NCBI RefSeq assembly: GCF_009935845.1
Contig: NZ_QWEK01000006.1
Location: forward strand, 180,988 to 244,987
DNA: 64,000 nucleotides
Reading direction: 5' to 3'
Origin: Pseudoflavonifractor sp. 524-17
Lineage (GTDB): Bacteria > Bacillota > Clostridia > Oscillospirales > Oscillospiraceae
The translations under genes and the position numbers were made by a program. This document shows positions 45,448 to 54,028 of this stretch, in pieces (within the stretch, counting starts at the first letter, position 1; every line of letters begins with the position of its first letter). Below the pieces are notes generated by a model that was not told where the DNA came from, did not search any database, and saw nothing but the letters and a program-made list of their open reading frames with translations.

Positions 45448-46171
45448 CGTATTTGTGGTTGGGATCGGACCGGGGGACCGGCAGGGCTTCACCGCCCAGG
45501 CCATGGCCGCCCTGGAGCGGGCGGAGGTGCTGTGCGGCTATACAGGGTATGTGGAGCTGGCGGCCCCGCTGTACCCGGAAAAAGAGGTGTACGCCACCCC
45601 CATGAAGCAGGAGATCGCCCGGTGCCGCTGGGCGCTGGAGACTGCCCAGGGGGGACGCACGGTGGCCATGCTGTGCAGCGGAGATGCCGGTATCTACGGT
45701 ATGGCCTCCCCCCTGCTGGAGGTGGCTCCCCAGTTCCCCGGGGTTGAAATTGAGGTGGTGCCTGGGGTGACGGCGGCCCTGTCCGGCGGGGCGGTGTTGG
45801 GGGCCCCTCTGGGGCACGACTTCTGTGTCATCTCCCTGTCCGACCTGCTGACGCCCTGGGAGCAGATTGCGCGGCGGCTTACCTGCGCCGCACAGGGAGA
45901 TTTTTCCATCTGCCTGTATAATCCCGCCTCTCAAAAGCGAAAGGACCATCTGCGGCGGGCCTGTGATATCCTGCTGGCGTACCGGGAAAAGGACACCGTC
46001 TGCGGCTGGGTGCGCAGCATCGGCCGGGCGGGGCAGACCCGTCGGCTGCTGACGCTGGAGGAGCTGCGGGAGAGCGCGGTGGACATGTTTACCACGGTCT
46101 TTGTGGGCGCGTCCACCACCCGGAAGATAGGACAGTGGATGGTGACGCCCAGGGGGTACCGGCGGGGATGA
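45440..46171 (+). CDS. cbiH: Cobalt-precorrin-3 C17-methyltransferase
   Basis: 243 aa. The SAM methylase start is VFVVGIGPGDRQGFT, followed by LCSGDAGIYGMASPLLE and GHDFCVISLSDLLTPW, diagnostic of CbiH/CobJ. It methylates C17 and drives ring contraction. No Fe-S domain is fused. It overlaps the reductase gene by 4 bp. Confidence 0.92.
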   Translation: MGSVFVVGIGPGDRQGFTAQAMAALERAEVLCGYTGYVELAAPLYPEKEVYATPMKQEIARCRWALETAQGGRTVAMLCSGDAGIYGMASPLLEVAPQFPGVEIEVVPGVTAALSGGAVLGAPLGHDFCVISLSDLLTPWEQIARRLTCAAQGDFSICLYNPASQKRKDHLRRACDILLAYREKDTVCGWVRSIGRAGQTRRLLTLEELRESAVDMFTTVFVGASTTRKIGQWMVTPRGYRRG

Positions 46172-46905
46172 AGATCGTCGTATTCAGCGGAACCACGGAG
46201 GGGCGGGCCCTCTCCCGCCGCCTGGTGGATGGGGGAGCCGAAGTGACCGTGTGCGTGGCCACAGAATATGGCCGGGAGGAGCAGGGGGAGCGGGAAAATA
46301 TCACCGTGCTCACCGGACGGAAGACCTGGCGGGAGATGGCCCAAGTGCTGGCGGGAGCGAAGCTGTGCGTGGACGCCACCCATCCCTATGCGGTCCGGGC
46401 TACGGAGGAGATCCGGCGGGCCTGCGCCGCGGCGGGGGTGCCCCTGCGCCGTCTGCTGCGGCGGGAGGGCGGCGGAGCAGGCACACCGGTGGACAGCCCG
46501 GCGCAGGCCGCGGCCTATCTGGCGGAGCGGGAGGGCGGCATTCTCCTCACCACTGGCAGTAAGGAGCTGAGCGCCTTTGCCGCTTTGGGGCCGGAGCGGC
46601 TCTTCCCCCGAGTGCTGCCCAGCCATGAGAGCCTGTCCGCCTGCGAGGCGGCGGGAATTCCCCACCGGAACATCATTGCCATGCAGGGCCCCTTTTCCCA
46701 GGAAATGAACGAAGCCCTGATCCGCCAGTTTCGGATTTCCTTTGTGGTAAGCAAGGACGGCGGCCGGGTGGGGGGCTTTTGGGAGAAAGCGGCGGCGGCG
46801 GAGCGCACTGGCGCGGAGCTGGTGGTCATCCGCCGCCCTCGGGACTTTGGGGAGGACTTTGAGACAGTGGCGGCTTTTTGCGAGGAGATGATGGGATGCC
46901 GGTGA
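46168..46905 (+). CDS. cbiJ: Cobalt-precorrin-6A reductase
   Basis: 245 aa from the ATG at 46168. The nucleotide-binding start is VVFSGTTEGRALSRRL, then CVDATHPYAVRATEEI and LTTGSKELSAF, typical of CbiJ/CobK. It reduces cobalt-precorrin-6A with a nicotinamide nucleotide. It overlaps cbiET by 10 bp. Confidence 0.9.
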   Translation: MKIVVFSGTTEGRALSRRLVDGGAEVTVCVATEYGREEQGERENITVLTGRKTWREMAQVLAGAKLCVDATHPYAVRATEEIRRACAAAGVPLRRLLRREGGGAGTPVDSPAQAAAYLAEREGGILLTTGSKELSAFAALGPERLFPRVLPSHESLSACEAAGIPHRNIIAMQGPFSQEMNEALIRQFRISFVVSKDGGRVGGFWEKAAAAERTGAELVVIRRPRDFGEDFETVAAFCEEMMGCR

Positions 46906-48113
46906 CATTGGTGGGCCTGGGCTGCGGAACAGAGGAGACCCTCACTGTGGAAGGCAGTCGGGCCCTGCGCCGGGCGGAGCTGATTTTGGGCGCCCCCCGG
47001 CTGCTGGACGCCCTGCCTGAGGGGTGTGCCCTCAACCGCCAAGCCGCCATCCGGCCGGAGGAGATTGCCGCTGCGGTGGGGGAGGATCCGGCCCTGCGCA
47101 GCTGTGTGGTGTACAGCGGGGACACCGGATTTTACTCCGGGGCGCGGGTGCTGCTGCCCCTGCTGAAGGCGGCGGGGGTGGAGGCGAAGGTGCTGCCGGG
47201 GCTGTCCAGCATACAGGTACTGGCGGCCCGGCTGGGGCGGCCCTGGCAGGACTGGAAGCTGTGCTCCGCCCACGGGATCCAGTGCGATCCGGTGTCCGCC
47301 GTGATGGAGGGAAGGCCGGTCTTCTTTCTCACCGGCGGGGCGGTTGGACCGGCGCAGCTGTGCTGCCGGCTGGTCCAGGCGGATCTGGGGACCCTCGCCG
47401 TGACGGTGGGGGAACGGCTGACCTACGAAGACGAGCGAATCACCCAGGGCCGGGCGGAGGAGTTGGCGGAGAGGCGTTTTCACCCTCTCTCCGTTCTGTT
47501 GGCGGAGGCCGTGGAGCGCCAAATTCCGCCCCGGACGCCGGGCTTTGCGGACGAGTGCTTTCTCCGGGAAGAGATTCCCATGACCAAGCAGGAGGTGCGG
47601 GCCGCGGCCCTGGCAAAGCTGGCCGTGTCTCCGGGAGATATTGTATGGGACGTGGGCGCGGGGACAGGCAGCGTGTCGGTGGAGCTGGCCCTGTCGGCGC
47701 GTAAGGGGCAGGTCTTCGCCGTGGAGCGGGATAAGGACGCCTGCGCCCTCATCCGGCGCAACCGGGCGAAATTCGGGGCGTGGAACCTGGCAGTGGTCCC
47801 TGGCCAGGCGCCGGAGGCGCTGGATGCCCTGCCTCCGCCGGACGCGGTCTTTATCGGCGGAACCGGGGGACAGATGGACAAGATCGTGGGGGCAGTCCAG
47901 GAGAAAAATCCAAAGGCCCGGATGTGTATCTCCGCCATCGCCCTGGAGACGGTGGGGGCGGCCATTTCCGCCCTGGCCGGCCGGGGATTCGGGGCGGAGG
48001 TGGTCCAAATCGGCGTCGGCCGCGCCAAAGACGGGGGACGGCTCCACATGCTCACCGCCAATAACCCGGTTTTCCTCATCACCAAGGGAAAGACGGCGGA
48101 GGCGGGGCTATGA
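46896..48113 (+). CDS. cbiET: Fused cobalt-precorrin C5/C15-methyltransferase and decarboxylase (CbiE-CbiT)
   Basis: 405 aa. Residues 1-200 are a SAM methylase of the CbiE type (TLVGLGCGTEETLTVEG, VYSGDTGFYSGA); residues about 215-405 are a CbiT domain with class I SAM fold (WDVGAGTGSVSVELAL, FIGGTGGQMDKIV). In many anaerobes the two are separate; the fusion is like aerobic CobL. It methylates C5 and C15 and removes the acetate carboxyl. Confidence 0.92.
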   Translation: MPVTLVGLGCGTEETLTVEGSRALRRAELILGAPRLLDALPEGCALNRQAAIRPEEIAAAVGEDPALRSCVVYSGDTGFYSGARVLLPLLKAAGVEAKVLPGLSSIQVLAARLGRPWQDWKLCSAHGIQCDPVSAVMEGRPVFFLTGGAVGPAQLCCRLVQADLGTLAVTVGERLTYEDERITQGRAEELAERRFHPLSVLLAEAVERQIPPRTPGFADECFLREEIPMTKQEVRAAALAKLAVSPGDIVWDVGAGTGSVSVELALSARKGQVFAVERDKDACALIRRNRAKFGAWNLAVVPGQAPEALDALPPPDAVFIGGTGGQMDKIVGAVQEKNPKARMCISAIALETVGAAISALAGRGFGAEVVQIGVGRAKDGGRLHMLTANNPVFLITKGKTAEAGL

Positions 48114-49480
48114 TGGAGGTGTTGATCGCCGCTCCCGCCTCGGGCGGGGGAAAGACCACCCTGACCTGCGGCCTGCTGGCGGCGCTGAAGGAGCGAGGGC
48201 ATAACCCCTGCGCCTTGAAGTGCGGGCCGGACTATATCGACCCCATGTTCCACCGGGGGGTGCTGGGGGTGGAGAGCCACAACCTGGATCTCTTCCTGAC
48301 CGGGCCGGAGGCGCTGAGACAGGCCTATGCCCGGTGGTGCAGGGGGCACAGCGCGGCGGTGTGCGAGGGGGCTATGGGCCTTTACGACGGCGTAGGGGGG
48401 AGCACCCACTGGGCCAGCGCCTGGCATGTGGCAGATACCCTGAAGCTGCCGGTAATTCTGGCGGTGCGGCCCCAGGGGGCCAGTCTCACACTGGCGGCCC
48501 AGATCCGGGGCCTGCAGGCATTCCGGGCGGACAGCCGCATCCGGGGACTGATTTTAAATGACTGCCGGCCGGCGCTGTGCCGGAGCCTTGCGCCCATGCT
48601 GGAGCGGGAGACCGGTCTGGCGGTACTTGGCTGTCTGCCACATGTGGAGGGGGCGGAGGTGGCCAGCCGCCACTTAGGACTGTACACCCCGGCAGAGATC
48701 AGGGATTTGTCTGGGCGGACTGCGCGCATTGCCCGGGCGCTGGAGGCCAATGTGGACCTGGACCGCCTGGAGAAGCTGTGTCAGACAGAGGACCGGCGGG
48801 AGAAGCCAGGGGGATATCCCTGTGCCGCTGCCGGTGTGCGGGTGGCCGCCGCAAGCGACAAGGCGTTTTGCTTTGTCTATCCTGAAACACTGGAGGCGCT
48901 GCGTGCCGCCGGGGCGGAGCCGGTTCCCTTCAGCCCCTTGGAGGACGCCGCTCTTCCCCAGGGAATCGGAGGGCTGTACCTGCCGGGGGGCTATCCGGAA
49001 CTGTACGGGGAAGCGCTGGCGGCAAACGGGCCAATGCGGGACCAGATCCGCGCTGCGGTGCTGGGTGGGATGCCCACTGTGGCGGAGTGCGGCGGATTTT
49101 TATATCTGGGACAGAGTCTTCAGGACCAGAACGGCCAGGTGTGGCCCATGGCCGGAGTGCTGCCGGGGAGGGGAATCCCCGCCGGAAAGCTGGTCCGGTT
49201 TGGGTACGCCCACCTAAAATCAAAAGCGGACAGCCTGCTCTTCCGCCGGGGAGAGCGGGTGCCGGTCCACGAGTTTCACTACTGGGACAGCACAGAGAAC
49301 GGTATCGATTTTGAGCTGGAAAAGCCGGTGACGGGGCGGAAGTGGGTGTGCGGCTTTGGAACGGACACCCTGTACGCCGCGTTTCCCCACCTGTACCTTA
49401 TGGGGCGGCCGGAGCTGGCGGAGCGCTTTGCGGCGGCGGCGAGAAATTATGCAGATAAGAGGGCGGACCATGGAACTTGA
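48110..49480 (+). CDS. cbiA: Cobyrinate a,c-diamide synthase
   Basis: 456 aa. The N-terminal P-loop is APASGGGKTTLTCGL followed by KCGPDYIDPMFH; the C-terminal class I amidotransferase has the nucleophile Cys in VAECGGFLYLG and His in HEFHYWDS. It amidates the a and c side chains with glutamine and ATP. It overlaps cobT by 11 bp. Confidence 0.95.
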   Translation: MMEVLIAAPASGGGKTTLTCGLLAALKERGHNPCALKCGPDYIDPMFHRGVLGVESHNLDLFLTGPEALRQAYARWCRGHSAAVCEGAMGLYDGVGGSTHWASAWHVADTLKLPVILAVRPQGASLTLAAQIRGLQAFRADSRIRGLILNDCRPALCRSLAPMLERETGLAVLGCLPHVEGAEVASRHLGLYTPAEIRDLSGRTARIARALEANVDLDRLEKLCQTEDRREKPGGYPCAAAGVRVAAASDKAFCFVYPETLEALRAAGAEPVPFSPLEDAALPQGIGGLYLPGGYPELYGEALAANGPMRDQIRAAVLGGMPTVAECGGFLYLGQSLQDQNGQVWPMAGVLPGRGIPAGKLVRFGYAHLKSKADSLLFRRGERVPVHEFHYWDSTENGIDFELEKPVTGRKWVCGFGTDTLYAAFPHLYLMGRPELAERFAAAARNYADKRADHGT

Positions 49481-50537
49481 AGCGTTGTTGACACAGATCG
49501 GCCTGGAGGACGGACAGGCCCGCCAGCGGGCCCGGGCCCGCTGGGCGGCGTGTGCCAAGCCCCTGGGGGGCCTGGGCCTGCTGGAGACCGCGCTGGAGGA
49601 CATCGCGGCGCTGACCGGCAGCGCGGAAATCGACTTGAGCCAGCGGGCGGTGTTGGTGCTGTGCGCTGACAACGGGGTGACAGCCCAGGGGGTGAGCCAG
49701 TCCCCCAGCAGCGTGACGGCGGCGGTGGCGGAAAATCTGGCCCGGGGACGCACCTCGGTGTGCCGGATGGCCCAGGTGGCCCGGTGCCGGGTAGTGCCGG
49801 TGGATATGGGAATTTTAAATTTTCCGGGAAAAGAGGGCGTGTTGGACCGGCGCGTGGGCAACGGGACAGGGGACATCTCCCACGAGCCGGCCATGACCCG
49901 GGCCCAAGCGGAACGTGCGGTGCGCACTGGCATAGAGCTGGTTGAGAGGGAGAAGGCCCAGGGGACGAAGCTGCTGGCTACCGGGGAAATGGGCATCGGC
50001 AACACCACTACGGCCACTGCGGTGGCCTGCACCCTGCTGGGCCGTCCGGCGGAGGAGCTCACTGGCCGGGGGGCGGGCCTGTCTGACAGAGGCTTGGAGA
50101 GAAAAATCCAGGTCATCCGGCAGGCCCTGAGAGACCGCCGTCCGGACCCGTCGGATCCCCTGGACATGCTGGCAAAGGTGGGGGGCTTCGACCTGGCCGG
50201 TATGTGTGGGATCTTTCTGGGGGGGGCGCTGTACGGGGTGCCGGTGCTGATCGACGGCGTGATCAGCGCGGCGGCAGCGCTGTGCGCGGTGCGGCTGTGC
50301 CCCCATGGGAAAAAGGCCCTGGTGGCCAGCCATGTCTCCGCCGAGCCGGCGGGGGCGCAGCTGCTGGCGGCGCTGGGTAAGGCGCCGCTGATCGCCGCCG
50401 GAATGCATTTGGGAGAAGGTACCGGTGCAGTGGCCGCCATACCCCTGCTGGACATGGCCTGCGCGGTGTACCAGAGCGCCTATACATTTGACGACTGCGG
50501 AATTCCCCCCTATCAGCCCCTGGGAGGGGAGTCATGA
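49470..50537 (+). CDS. cobT: Nicotinate-nucleotide-dimethylbenzimidazole phosphoribosyltransferase
   Basis: 355 aa from the ATG at 49470; the frame is open further upstream inside cbiA. The family pattern includes CADNGVTAQGVSQSP, GEMGIGNTTTATAV and the catalytic Glu near the end in MHLGEGTGAVA. It activates the lower-ligand base to alpha-ribazole phosphate. The base actually used is unknown; no bluB or bza gene is present in the window. Confidence 0.93.
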   Translation: MELEALLTQIGLEDGQARQRARARWAACAKPLGGLGLLETALEDIAALTGSAEIDLSQRAVLVLCADNGVTAQGVSQSPSSVTAAVAENLARGRTSVCRMAQVARCRVVPVDMGILNFPGKEGVLDRRVGNGTGDISHEPAMTRAQAERAVRTGIELVEREKAQGTKLLATGEMGIGNTTTATAVACTLLGRPAEELTGRGAGLSDRGLERKIQVIRQALRDRRPDPSDPLDMLAKVGGFDLAGMCGIFLGGALYGVPVLIDGVISAAAALCAVRLCPHGKKALVASHVSAEPAGAQLLAALGKAPLIAAGMHLGEGTGAVAAIPLLDMACAVYQSAYTFDDCGIPPYQPLGGES

Positions 50538-51064
50538 TGACTTTGGTGGTGGGAGGCTCCGCCAGCGGGAAGAGTACTTTTGCCGAGTCATTGGTATTAC
50601 AGCGCGGTGAAGGACCTCGCATTTACGTCGCAACCCTGGAGCCCCTGGATGGGGAGTGCCGCCGGCGCATCGCCCGGCACCGGGCCATGCGGGCGGGAAA
50701 GGGATTTGAGACAGTGGAGTGCCCCCGGAATGTAGGCCAAACGGAGGTGCCGCCGAAGAGTACCGTTTTGCTGGAATGCGTGGGAACCCTGTGCGCCAAT
50801 GAGCTCTTTGGCTCCGGCGGCGGCCCGGAATGTGCCCTGACCGCTGTATTAGGCGGCATTGAGGCGCTGAACCGGCGGTGCGGCAACTTAGTTGTAGTCT
50901 CCAACGAGGTGTGCTCTGGAGGCCAGAGGTACGAAGGAGATACCCTGACTTACCTGCGCCTTCTGGGACAGGTAAACCAAGCCCTAGCCAAGCGGGCGGA
51001 CAGGGTGTATGAGGTGGCCTGCGGACTGCCAATCTGCCACAAAGGCGGGCGGCCGCCATGGTGA
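50534..51064 (+). CDS. cobU: Adenosylcobinamide kinase/guanylyltransferase
   Basis: 176 aa. The P-loop is GGSASGKSTFAESLV, and VVVSNEVCSGG sits near residue 120. It phosphorylates adenosylcobinamide and adds GMP. It overlaps cobT and cobS by a few bases. Confidence 0.9.
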   Translation: MMTLVVGGSASGKSTFAESLVLQRGEGPRIYVATLEPLDGECRRRIARHRAMRAGKGFETVECPRNVGQTEVPPKSTVLLECVGTLCANELFGSGGGPECALTAVLGGIEALNRRCGNLVVVSNEVCSGGQRYEGDTLTYLRLLGQVNQALAKRADRVYEVACGLPICHKGGRPPW

Positions 51065-51843
51065 TTCTGGAGACGGCGGCGGTGGCGTTTGGCATGTTCT
51101 CCGCCCTGCCTGTGCCCCAGCCGGAGTGGAACGAAAAAAATATGCGCTACGCATTGTGTGTGTTCCCGCTGATTGGCGGGGTGCTGGGGGCGCTGTGGTG
51201 GGGCTGGGCGGCGGTGAGCGCCTGGCTGGCTCTGCCGGCGCTGCTGCGGGGCGGGGTGTTCTGCCTGCTGCCGGCGGCGGTGACAGGCGGGATCCACCTG
51301 GACGGCTACGCCGACACCAGCGACGCCCTGGCCAGCTTCGCCCCGCCGGAGCGGCGGCGGGAGATTTTGCGGGATTCCCACTGCGGCGCCTTCGCCATCA
51401 TCCGGCTGTGCGGCTATTTTACGGGGTACTTCGCCCTATGCGGTACGGTGGAGACCCAGGACAGGGCGGTTTTGTGTATGGTACTGTCCTTTGTGCTCTC
51501 CAGAGCCCTGTCCGGGTTCGCCATAACCGCCTTTCCTCTGGCGGGAAACACTGGTCTGGCCCATACCTTTGCCACGGCCGCCCAGAAGGGGCGGGCCGGG
51601 GTGGTACTGGCTGTGACCGCCGCCCTGTGTATGGGCGGCATGGCGCTGTGGGGCGGCATAGCCGGCGTGGCGATGTCCGCCGCCGCCGGGGTGGTACTGT
51701 GGCAGTATGTCCGTACCGCGCGGGACAAATTCGGCGGCATCTCCGGCGATCTGGCGGGCTGGTTTTTGCAGCGGGCGGAGCTGTGGATGCTGGCAGCGCT
51801 GGTGGCATGCCAGCAGATGGAGCGGTGGATTTCCATGCAATAA
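51058..51843 (+). CDS. cobS: Adenosylcobinamide-GDP ribazoletransferase
   Basis: 261 aa with six or seven membrane segments. The motif GGIHLDGYADTSDAL is characteristic of CobS. It joins the activated lower ligand to adenosylcobinamide-GDP on the inner membrane. It overlaps the end of cobU by 7 bp. Confidence 0.93.
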   Translation: MVILETAAVAFGMFSALPVPQPEWNEKNMRYALCVFPLIGGVLGALWWGWAAVSAWLALPALLRGGVFCLLPAAVTGGIHLDGYADTSDALASFAPPERRREILRDSHCGAFAIIRLCGYFTGYFALCGTVETQDRAVLCMVLSFVLSRALSGFAITAFPLAGNTGLAHTFATAAQKGRAGVVLAVTAALCMGGMALWGGIAGVAMSAAAGVVLWQYVRTARDKFGGISGDLAGWFLQRAELWMLAALVACQQMERWISMQ

Positions 51844-51900
51844 AAGCCTGGCGATGGGGATACCGGTTGAGGCTGCCGGTTATAAACGGGGAGGGAAGAG

Positions 51901-52236
51901 ATGATTTTTATCACCGGGCCGCTGTTCAGTGGAAAGCGGCAGGCCGCCATGGCGCTGCTGAGGTGGAGCGAGGAGGAACTGGCCCGGCGGGCGGTCTGGG
52001 AGGTGGAGGAGCGGGCGGCGGACTGCCCGGATCTGCCGGCCCTGGCCAGAGCGCTGGCAGATTATGAGGTGGTGATCGCCTCTGAGATTGGCGGCGGCGT
52101 GGTGCCGGTGGACCCGGCGGAGCGGGCTTATCGTGAGGCGGCTGGCCGTCTGTCCTGCCTGCTGGCTGGGGAGGCGGAGACAGTGGTGCGGGTGTTCTGC
52201 GGGATTCCAACAGTTTTGAAGGGACGTGTTCCATGA
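51901..52236 (+). CDS. Short CobU-like protein
   Basis: 111 aa. It opens with a P-loop-like ITGPLFSGKRQAAM and then has VVIASEIGGGVVPVDPAERA with AYREAAGRLSCLLAGEAE, the C-terminal half of CobU. About 60 residues of the middle, including the region around the guanylylated histidine, are absent. It could be a degenerate duplicate or a kinase-only form. It starts 57 bp after cobS and its stop overlaps cobC. Confidence 0.7.
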   Translation: MIFITGPLFSGKRQAAMALLRWSEEELARRAVWEVEERAADCPDLPALARALADYEVVIASEIGGGVVPVDPAERAYREAAGRLSCLLAGEAETVVRVFCGIPTVLKGRVP

Positions 52237-52841
52237 GAGTCTATCTTCTGCGCCATGGGCGCACCCAATGGAATGAGGAGAAACGCTACCAGGGAAAGCA
52301 GGATATCCCCCTGTCCCCTGAGGGTGTGGCGGAGCTGGCGGAGGCAGATTACCGGCCGGAGACGGTCTACGTCTCCCCCCTGTGCCGGGCCCGCCAGACA
52401 GCGGAGGTCATCTTTCCCTATGCCTGGCAGATTCCCGTGCCGGAGTTTCGGGAGATGGACTTTGGCGACTTTGAGGGGCGCAGCTGTCAGGAAATGGCGG
52501 AGGACCCAGACTACCGGGCGTGGGTGGACAGCGGCTGTCTTACCCTCTGCCCGGCAGGGGAGGATAAGGCGCAGTTCTGCGCCCGGGTATGCGCGGCCTT
52601 TCTGGTGCGGGTGGAAGAGGGATTCGGCCAGCGGCAGGAGGAGATCACCATTCTGGCCCACGGCGGGGTGCTGATGGCGGTGATGGAGCGTTTTGCCTTG
52701 CCGGAGCGGGACTACTTCTGCTGGCAGAGTCCCTGCGCCGGCGGCTTCATTCTGGAAGGAGATGAGGCGGACTGGCGGGCGACGGGAAAGCTGCGGTTTA
52801 TCTCAACCGTGCAGTTTATCAAGAAAGCGGCGGAGGATTGA
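52233..52841 (+). CDS. cobC: Alpha-ribazole-5'-phosphate phosphatase-like histidine phosphatase
   Basis: 202 aa. The catalytic LRHGRTQWNEE, Arg in SPLCRARQTAEV, Glu in FREMDFGDFEG and second His in ILAHGGVLMAVM are in place. By context it removes the phosphate from alpha-ribazole phosphate or from adenosylcobalamin phosphate. Other members of the histidine phosphatase family have different substrates, so the call leans on the operon. Confidence 0.82.
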   Translation: MRVYLLRHGRTQWNEEKRYQGKQDIPLSPEGVAELAEADYRPETVYVSPLCRARQTAEVIFPYAWQIPVPEFREMDFGDFEGRSCQEMAEDPDYRAWVDSGCLTLCPAGEDKAQFCARVCAAFLVRVEEGFGQRQEEITILAHGGVLMAVMERFALPERDYFCWQSPCAGGFILEGDEADWRATGKLRFISTVQFIKKAAED

Positions 52842-52844
52842 AGG

Positions 52845-53924
52845 GTGGAGCGGAACACACAGCTGGTACACGGCGGGGACTGGGCGGGCTACCAGGCGGC
52901 ATACGGCCGGGAGTGCCTGGACTTCTCCGCCAATGTGAGTCCCCTGGGGGTGCCGGAGGGAGTCCAGGCCGCGCTGCGGTCCGCCGCGGCCCGGGCGGAC
53001 CGCTATCCGGACCCACTGTGCCGGGAGCTGGCCCAGGCCATCGGGGCGGCGGAGGGGGTGCCTGTACAGTGGGTCCTGTGCGGCGGCGGCGCCGCCAGCC
53101 TGATCTTTCGGGCGGTGTTGGCCGTGAAGCCCCGGCGGGCGCTGGTGACTGCCCCCACCTTTGGAGAGTATGAGGCGGCGCTGGCCCTGGCAGACTGCCG
53201 GATTGAGCACTACCCCCTGGCGGCGGCGCGGGAGTTTCGGGTTGGGGAAGATCTGCTGGCGGCCATTACGCCGGAGCTAGACCTGCTCTTTCTGTGTGAG
53301 CCCAACAACCCCACTGGGGTGACCACCTCTCAGGCGCTGCTGGAGCGAATTGCGGCGCGGTGCGGGGAGACGGGGACCTGGATGATTGTAGACGAGTGCT
53401 TCGGCGGCTTCCTGGAAGCGCCGGAGGCCCACACCCTGAGCGGAATTCTGGCGGAGAACCCCCATGTGCTGATTTTGAAGGCATTTACCAAGCTCTACGC
53501 CATGGCGGGGGTGCGCCTGGGGTACGCCCTGTGCGCCGGCGGAGCGCTGCTGGATGGCATGCGGCGGGCGGGCCCGCCTTGGGAGGTGTCCGCCCTGGCG
53601 CAAGAGGGAGGCGTTGCGGCCCTGAAGGAACGGGACTATGTGGACCGGGTGCGGGCGGTGATCGGGGTCCAGCGCCGGTGGCTGGCTGGGGCGCTGAAGG
53701 AGCTGGGCCTGCGTACTGTGCCGGGAGAGGCGAACTATCTGCTTTTTCAGGGGCCCTCGGGGCTGATACCGCCCCTGGAGGACGAAGGTATTTTGCTGCG
53801 GGGCTGCGGGAATTACTGCGGTTTGGACGAGACCTGGTACCGCGCGGCGGTACGGACAAATGAGGAAAACCGGCGGCTGATTGCGGCGCTGGGGAAGATA
53901 TTGAGATATAGCCGGCCCACTTGA
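52845..53924 (+). CDS. cobD: Threonine-phosphate decarboxylase-like PLP enzyme
   Basis: 359 aa with a GTG start. Class I aminotransferase fold: FSANVSPLGVPEGV at the start, EPNNPTGVTTSQ, and the PLP lysine in LKAFTKLYAMAGVRLGY. The position in a cobalamin operon makes it CobD, which gives aminopropanol phosphate for the nucleotide loop, rather than histidinol-phosphate aminotransferase. The adenosylcobinamide-phosphate synthase (cbiB) that would use the product is not here. Confidence 0.85.
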   Translation: MERNTQLVHGGDWAGYQAAYGRECLDFSANVSPLGVPEGVQAALRSAAARADRYPDPLCRELAQAIGAAEGVPVQWVLCGGGAASLIFRAVLAVKPRRALVTAPTFGEYEAALALADCRIEHYPLAAAREFRVGEDLLAAITPELDLLFLCEPNNPTGVTTSQALLERIAARCGETGTWMIVDECFGGFLEAPEAHTLSGILAENPHVLILKAFTKLYAMAGVRLGYALCAGGALLDGMRRAGPPWEVSALAQEGGVAALKERDYVDRVRAVIGVQRRWLAGALKELGLRTVPGEANYLLFQGPSGLIPPLEDEGILLRGCGNYCGLDETWYRAAVRTNEENRRLIAALGKILRYSRPT

Positions 53925-53989
53925 AAACCGGTAAAGAAAGTGGCGGGGAAACATGCGGTTCCCTTGGCTGCCGGACTTTACCGGTTTTC
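53923..53989 (+). other. Structured intercistronic element before cbiP
   Basis: GAAAACCGGTAAAG (53923-53936) and CTTTACCGGTTTTC (53976-53989) form a perfect 14-bp stem. The 39-nt loop holds an inner stem GGGAA/TTCCC. It is the largest gap inside the operon (104 bp). It has no T tract and might protect or attenuate the downstream mRNA. Confidence 0.6.
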
Positions 53990-54028
53990 CAGCGCTTCGG
54001 CTATAAAAACGGTGACAGGAGGGGGAAT

